A stretch of 64,000 bases of DNA, from positions 1,522,001 through 1,586,000 of the forward strand of contig CALZFC010000044.1 in NCBI GenBank assembly GCA_945643635.1. Reading direction: 5' to 3'. Made by a program: the position numbers and the translations under genes. Below the pieces are notes generated by a model that saw nothing but the letters and a program-made list of their open reading frames with translations, had not been told where the DNA came from and searched no databases. Source of the stretch: Allodiplogaster sudhausi (taxonomy: Eukaryota > Nematoda > Chromadorea > Rhabditida > Diplogasteridae). Below, in pieces: positions 58,375-64,000 of this stretch (positions within the stretch are counted from its first letter, which is position 1; every line of letters begins with the position of its first letter).

Positions 58375-59727
58375 TCACTATTACTGCTGTTATTTTAATC
58401 TTTTTTTTAAAAATTATTTTGCATGTCATTTGCATTCTTATTTATTTGTACCTGTTTTTAAAGTCTAATTTTGCAATGTTCAAGATGTTAACAATTCAAC
58501 CGATTAAAGTAGGCAACATCCTCAGACTAAAAATTATATACATATATTTATATGTTGCACAATGGAGCTTCAAACGGTCATAAGATTGAAAATTCAGAGT
58601 CATACTATAATAAGCACCAACATTTTCCAAAGTTCTCTTCCTAGAATTGAACACAGACGGATCTGCATTATTTCTATTGTATGTTAGAATTATAATAGTT
58701 GCTTTCCAATGCAATGTTTATGTATGTAGTTATGAACGTGATGCTAATCTCTACTCGTGATAAAATATTGTGTCCTCAGGCAGAGAAACTGATCACGCAT
58801 GAGGTCCTTATGATATTATCTTTTTTTTTATATAAATGTTAATCCACTACCGAAGGGAAGTAACTTCGTCTCTGATATATTCGCATTTTGAGATTCTTTT
58901 CTTTTGGCTTATTGTTAGATGATGAATAGTGGAGATCGTTTCATAGAACCTCTCTGGTCGTATAATATCTTCAATTATTTCGTAAAATCTTGCAAGATTT
59001 CGGATTGGTTAGAGAGCAGAGTGAATTCGAATTTATATATATGCCATATTCACCAGGAAAACATCGTGGAAATGAGCCTGCCGTGGGAATCGTGGCCACA
59101 TCGACTGTTGCATATACAAATGTACATACATATACACATCGTTCTTAATATTATATATAAGTGTTCTGACCTCTTTATATTCATAAATAAGGCATTATTT
59201 TCCAGAAAAAATTAAATACTCATTTAAAAATGCTTTAATTCTCATTTTTTTTCTCAGTTTTTGCACTCTAGGGAGAATTCTGTAAGGTAAAAATTATCAA
59301 CTTCATATCGGTTAACTATGATCACCAATCTAAAAAATTTGAGGCTGATATCTTTGGATGTACACATGCTCGGTAGGAAGAGTTCGTTCATACTGATTCT
59401 GTGCGTATTATTTGCAGTTTCCTTTATGTGTGAAGAAAAGTAGCCTTCTCCGCTCTGCTCAATCCTGTGTACGTATACGTAAATAAATATATAAAAAACG
59501 AGGGAGAACGATGATGAGATTGAGGGGAGGGAAGCGATATACAGAATTAACAACTCTCCAGCACTCAAAACAGCACGTGATGAAGAAAAGCACGTCTTTC
59601 TGTCTCTTTCATTCGGCTTTATAATTGCAATTACAAAAATTTTAGTTTTTTTTTAAATATTTTATTTTGCTATCCTATTCTCCAGTTCTCTCATTCTTGT
59701 ATGCCTCCACTGATCTCTCTGTTTATG

Positions 59728-59771
<44 letters not shown>

Positions 59772-60083
59772 TTACTCTGATCCCTACAAAACGAGTGAAG
59801 AGCTGAGGTCAGCAAATACGACAGCAAATCCGCCAGTCGGCCATTGAATGCATCTTTTGCAGAGACTCCCTTCGGAGAGAAATTGAATGCGAGGCCACAT
59901 TCAGATGCACTCTGGCGTGGCGTTTCGTAATCCGCGGAATTTCGTAATCCACCAAAGTCGAGAATGTTCTCTGGGGCAAAAAAAACCACGAAAACATGAT
60001 GTCTATAGCTCTTTTCTCATACAAAGGTGCCAACTGAGAATCACGACGACATCAACAGGAGGCTCTTCTTTTAGGGGGACCCA
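58375..60083. other. Intergenic region
   Basis: AT-rich 3' flank of the receptor, a (CT)n tract at 59729-59764 and no supported exon until the promoter of the gene at 60132. Confidence 0.5.
59729..59764. repeat. (CT)n microsatellite
   Basis: An uninterrupted CT run of about 18 units. Confidence 0.95.
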
Positions 60084-60090
60084 TATAAAA
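60084..60090 (+). promoter_or_regulatory. TATA box
   Basis: TATAAAA in CCATATAAAAGGTGG, 42 bp before the ATG at 60132. The short spacing implies a very short leader. Confidence 0.6.
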
Positions 60091-60131
60091 GGTGGTCCGA
60101 GTGGCCTTGGAGAGGAGACGGTCAACACGCG

Positions 60132-61863
60132 ATGCCTGTAATCGCTGTACTCACAATTCTTTACACCTCTGCGCAGCTTCTCGATGCCATCGGACCGGCG
60201 ACAGAACGTTGGAAATATATACATATTTCCTAATATTATAAATAATAATTTCAACGTTTTTTTTAAATAAATATTTCAAACTGCCGAATCTGTTAATTCA
60301 AAATTTTTTATTTATTTATTTTTTAAATAAAGAAATTATACTAAAAGGGAAAAATGCCAGATTTTTTAATCATGTTTGCACAATGATGAAGCCGTCGCGG
60401 CATTCGCTGACCCCGTGAGGAGGCCGTTCGCCGAGGAAACGCGCACGAATCAGCAGCATCTTCCGCAAGTTCAGCAACCGACCGAGAAGCCGATGCCATT
60501 CCTCGCGCACGCTTCTGCAATGGCGCAGCAGGTCGGAGAGAGAGGGTTGGGAGAGAGAGTGGTAGAAAACGAGAATGAGAGAAAGCGGAGAGAAAAAGAG
60601 AGAAAGAGGGAGAGTGAGGTGTGGAAGAGAGCGAGAGAGAGAGAGAGAGAGAAAGACAAGGAGAGAGGGAGAGAAACAGAATAAGAAACTATATGGAGGA
60701 TAAACGAAGAAGGAGCAAGATAGGAACAGGAGTGGGAGAACGGAAAGTTGAATGACAATGGTAAAGGAAGCGTAGAAAAAATTGTTCATTTTTTGAGTCT
60801 TCAGGGAAAAGGGATTGAAAACAATTTAACCCTGAAGTTTTACAGTTTTCTTAATCGCAGTGGATGTGAGTTCGTTGAGCATGAAAATAAAATCATAAAA
60901 TATCGAGAAGGCTGCTAAATTCAGCGATGGTGAATGTTTAGCAAATTATAGAGCATATGTTCATAAGAATAAAGGAACAATGTTTCTGAAAAAGAGAGGG
61001 ATATTATGATTAAAAACGATATCTAAAACGAGAAATTGCGAACGAATAATAAGAAGCATAAATTCACCCCGGAAAAACATTACATGACGACCTGGTAGTT
61101 ACTTTGCGATTTGGTTATAAAACTTCTGTACTTCATCTTCGCTGTGCTGGCTCCGACAACGGTGCCTGATATGTGTATATATGAATAGAAGATGGATATC
61201 TTGAACCTTGATCTTTGATCTTTAGGAGTTCTACGCCATCGTCCACAATGAACGAAGTCGTGCGGAGATCCAACGCGAAGTGCACGACTGGTCGCGGAGG
61301 CACGGGCTCGAGGTTCTCCAGTACATAACACAAAAGATCAATAAAGGAGCACGAAACGGACGCCTAACCTAGTCAAATTTTCCTCCACATTCTACTCGCG
61401 TCTCTCGAAATCACTAGCTCTCTTGCACATGTATCAGGCAAAAACGAGCGAATATGAAACAAGAGTTTTTGGGTCCTTTAAGTAAGTTTATTCGCGCACT
61501 CTGTCATTTACAGATAATAATAATATTATTATAGTTAGCTTAAATAGCTTAATTAATTTAAGAAAGAAGTCAAGTTCTACGAGGGAGAGCGGGCGCGACA
61601 GACACGCGAACGAGATGCGAATGTGACGCGTGCGATCGCCGCACTGCCGCACGCATACAACGCTGTCAGTGGAGCGGAACGAAAGAGTACCCAATAATTT
61701 TAGAAATAGGATATTCAGGAAGCTGTGAAAAAGGGCAGTCGGATGCGAGAAAGTGCTTAATTGTGGAACAGATTTTTCCCTCTGCCTTAGTACCTCGCAA
61801 TCCGGCGCGACGGCACGCTGTCGCAGGCTCAGGAACGCGCAAAGATTCGGCAGCTGCTCGATG
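60132..61863 (+). CDS. SXP/RAL-2 (DUF148)-family secreted protein, 3' end unresolved
   Basis: Exons 60132-60207, 60392-60531, 61226-61312, 61563-61664 and 61791-61863. All joined phases close, and a final exon (incoming phase 1) is missing from the model. It begins with a signal peptide (MPVIAVLTILYTSAQLLDA) and a Pro/Gln-rich linker. The helical domain has the family pattern: EFYAIVHNERSRAEIQREVH, then ERDANVTRAIAALPHAYNA and YLAIRRDGTLSQAQERAK. SXP/RAL-2 proteins are nematode-specific, small, secreted and helical, with some members binding metal ions and some immunodominant in parasites. The role here is unknown. The exon 2 start uses AAG at 60389-60391. Large introns contain GA-rich sequence (60530-60690). 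Confidence 0.75.
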
Positions 61864-63018
61864 GTGACGTCACTATTTCTTTTTTTTCAATTACATAGTA
61901 TTTTTAAACGCTACTAATGGACACTTGAACATCATTTGTTAACTATCCTACTCAACGAAAGGAAAAAAGGCCAATTTTTAAACTGAAAGCAAAAAATGCC
62001 TACGATATTTGATGGATGACGTCATACGATTGTGGTTTGAGGCTATGACGGCGAGCTTCGTCGCCTTCTCGGAACTGCGGCCGTGCTGCCGCCTTCTGTC
62101 GTCTTGCGTGACTCGAGTATGAGTTCTTCTTCTTTTTCTTCACCCATAAGATACCTTCTAAAACCGTATTGAAAATAGAAAAAAAAATATTGATAATATT
62201 CAACTCTTCAATGCTTATATATTCCGGAAAGCATTCTACGTTCTTGAATAGAAGCGCCGATTATAAAACGCATTGCATACTATGTATATGTATGTATGTA
62301 CCATTTTTGCATTTAAATATTAGTGCCGTAACGTTGAACTATTTATTATATCAGCGATAAATAAACGAGCAAATGCCCAGATCACGTGAGTCCGCTCTAC
62401 AACGGCGTGCGCAGTACTGGCTCCTCTCCATTGTTCCATTCGATTGTTCCGCCTGCCGCTCCAACAACGTTCACTGCACGTCACGCGACGCCTGCGCCAA
62501 TCCACGCTTGACAATTTCGACATCCAGATACGAGTCTCTCTCTCTCTATTCTCTAACACCAATGTACTCCAGCTATGTACATATTCACTAAACTCCCAAT
62601 GAATTCACTGCTTTAAAGCGTTGAATTTTAAAAGCCTACCTCACGTACATACACTCAAAACAGAGCCTTTGAAGTTTGCTTTTGATTTCCTTCTCTCCAT
62701 ATGCTATGTTCTATCTCATCCATTTAAAGTATAAAGAGTTCTTGAGCCTAACAATTAGTTTACTTCACTTGCCACATTGCACCCTATCGTTCGCTCACTA
62801 GTGAAATAAAATCTTTCGCTCACTCATGAAATAAAATCCAGCTGCAAATGCTTGATTGTTATTCTCCTGTTGATCGGAAAAGACTATATGTAGGATGATT
62901 TGCGATTGTTTTGAACGCTATTTGAGGCTGGCTAAATCGGCTTGCTTGGGTGCACCTCGGAAAGAAGGGAACATCGAGAGTGAGAAATAGAGCTATGCGA
63001 GTGAGAAAAATAAGAGAA

Positions 63019-63057
<39 letters not shown>

Positions 63058-63886
63058 GAGAGAGAAATGAGAGAATGGAGATAGCCGAGTAGATGAGTGG
63101 GCGGGTGGTGGGAAGCGGCACAAAACTGGTTAGCGAATAATTTAAGAAGCCGCGATTATTCTTGGACTGGGTGGCCGCCGTCGATGTACCGAGAAATGGC
63201 GATAGGACGGAAATTATATTCGATTTCGCTCGGAATGCATGTACTTCTATGGAGAAGTGGAAGATGGAGAAAGTGACAGAGAAGAAGAAAGAAGGAGAGA
63301 TTGTGAGAAAGAGAGACGTGGGAGGGTGAGAGAGAGAGAGACTAGAAGGAGAAGAGAGAGGGATTGAGAGAATGAGAGTGTGAGAGAGTGAGGAGAGAGA
63401 AAGTGTTTGAGAATGAGATAGAAGCCCCCTATCAGCCGGATTGACAGTTGACGAGAGCCCTGATATCTCCCGTTCACACCAACCCCACTCCCTCCACCTG
63501 TCCCTCTCCCTTTCTCTCTCCCCCTCTCTAACTCCCTCTCTTTCTCTCTGTCTCTCTCTCCTTCCTCAATCTCTCCCTCTCTCTCTCCTTCCCTGACCAA
63601 CGGATCTCATTCTCATGGTCAGGTGAATCAGCAAGTTCGCGCCGCACTCTTTTTCATTCACTACGCGTGATCGTAAATGAGCACCATTTGAATGCGTAGG
63701 AGTCTATTGCGCATGCAGCGGGAAAGCCTCTAAGAAGCCTCAAACTTAAGTTTGAATTCCCGCCTTTTTGAAGGACATCTCTTTGTGCTCCTTTTTAATG
63801 TTCTAACAATAAGGATGCGGGAGATTTTCATATCTCCGAGTGTATTTACTAAAGCAATAATACTATTTGTATTTCCATCTTTTAGG
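61864..63886. other. Probable 3' part of the SXP gene and intergenic DNA
   Basis: A last exon of the SXP-like gene should lie here. Candidates are the GC-richer blocks at 62040-62110 and 62380-62530, but no acceptor/frame combination was convincing. GA microsatellites at 63005-63070 and 63290-63400 and a CT tract at 63475-63600 follow. Confidence 0.4.
63015..63052. repeat. (GA)n microsatellite
   Basis: A GA dinucleotide run within a longer purine-rich region on +. Confidence 0.9.
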
Positions 63887-64000
63887 ATGTTGAAAAAAGT
63901 AGCAAGTGGTTGCTCGGGACTCCCTCAGGCGTATGCAACAGTATGCACTCTATTCCTTCTGCTTCCCTCGCCGGCAATCGGCTGCTTGCCAATGGGCTCC
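63887..64000 (+). CDS. 5' end of a probable secreted or membrane protein (cut by window edge)
   Basis: ATG directly after a TTTCCATCTTTTAG acceptor (likely trans-splice site), then 38 open codons to the edge. The translation starts MLKKVASGCSG and contains the hydrophobic run VCTLFLLLPSPAIGC, consistent with a signal peptide or anchor. There is too little to name. Confidence 0.5.
   Translation, partial: MLKKVASGCSGLPQAYATVCTLFLLLPSPAIGCLPMGS

Noticed and set aside
60361..60391. A fifth non-AG acceptor in the SXP gene
   Set aside because: A canonical AAG acceptor at 60389-60391 keeps the frame, so no unusual site is needed.
1..64000. CRISPR arrays, rRNA genes, spliced-leader RNA genes, bacterial-type operons
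   Set aside because: None seen. The genes are intron-rich and of animal type.

Overview
The window reads as a piece of nematode chromosome, most likely from a clade V (rhabditid or diplogastrid) worm. The evidence is a pair of 300-residue cuticle collagens, a supplementary nuclear receptor with the P-box CNGCK, serpentine chemoreceptors, an SXP/RAL-2-type secreted protein, a single-domain saposin-like protein, and genes built from many short exons split by short introns ending in TTTCAG-like acceptors. A Pristionchus-like species is my guess. It rests on the small exons and abundant TACATATGTA motifs and is not proven here.

Layout from left to right: AT-rich DNA with an 0.8-kb inverted-repeat element (2.7-3.5 kb); a nuclear hormone receptor on + (5971-11220, 11 exons, all phases closed, 462 aa) with two related MITEs in its introns; a saposin-like gene (12458-13366); two tandem Srsx-like 7TM receptors (15811-18161 and 20033-22736) with ten exons of identical length each; and a PP1-like phosphatase (23885-26102).

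Next on the minus strand is a threefold tandem array of an SV2/SVOP-like major facilitator gene (26.7-29.8, 31.7-34.2 and 37.6-40.6 kb). Only the middle copy is intact. The first has an in-frame stop. The third has lost its ATG and 13 coding bases. Each copy is followed on the right by sequence of a fatty-acid elongase (ELO) gene. The first two have only fragments of its last exons, and the third has the full-length gene (43.1-44.9 kb), so the duplicated unit was SVOP plus part of ELO.

A head-out inverted pair of collagen genes follows (46.4-50.2 kb). Its 1185-bp arms differ almost only at synonymous sites and flank a much more diverged inner inverted repeat. Then come a small two-segment membrane protein (51.7-52.6 kb, minus), a third, unrelated 7TM receptor (54.7-58.4 kb), an SXP/RAL-2 (DUF148) gene (60.1-61.9 kb) and the start of a secreted protein at the right edge.

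The genes do not form one pathway; this is ordinary gene-dense worm DNA with local duplications. The most unusual signals are four 3' splice sites without AG in the two paralogous receptors, the SVOP/ELO segmental array with dying copies, the homogenised collagen palindrome, and terminal-inverted-repeat elements that carry tRNA-like sequence. All gene models are read by eye from splice consensus, reading frame and paralogue comparison.
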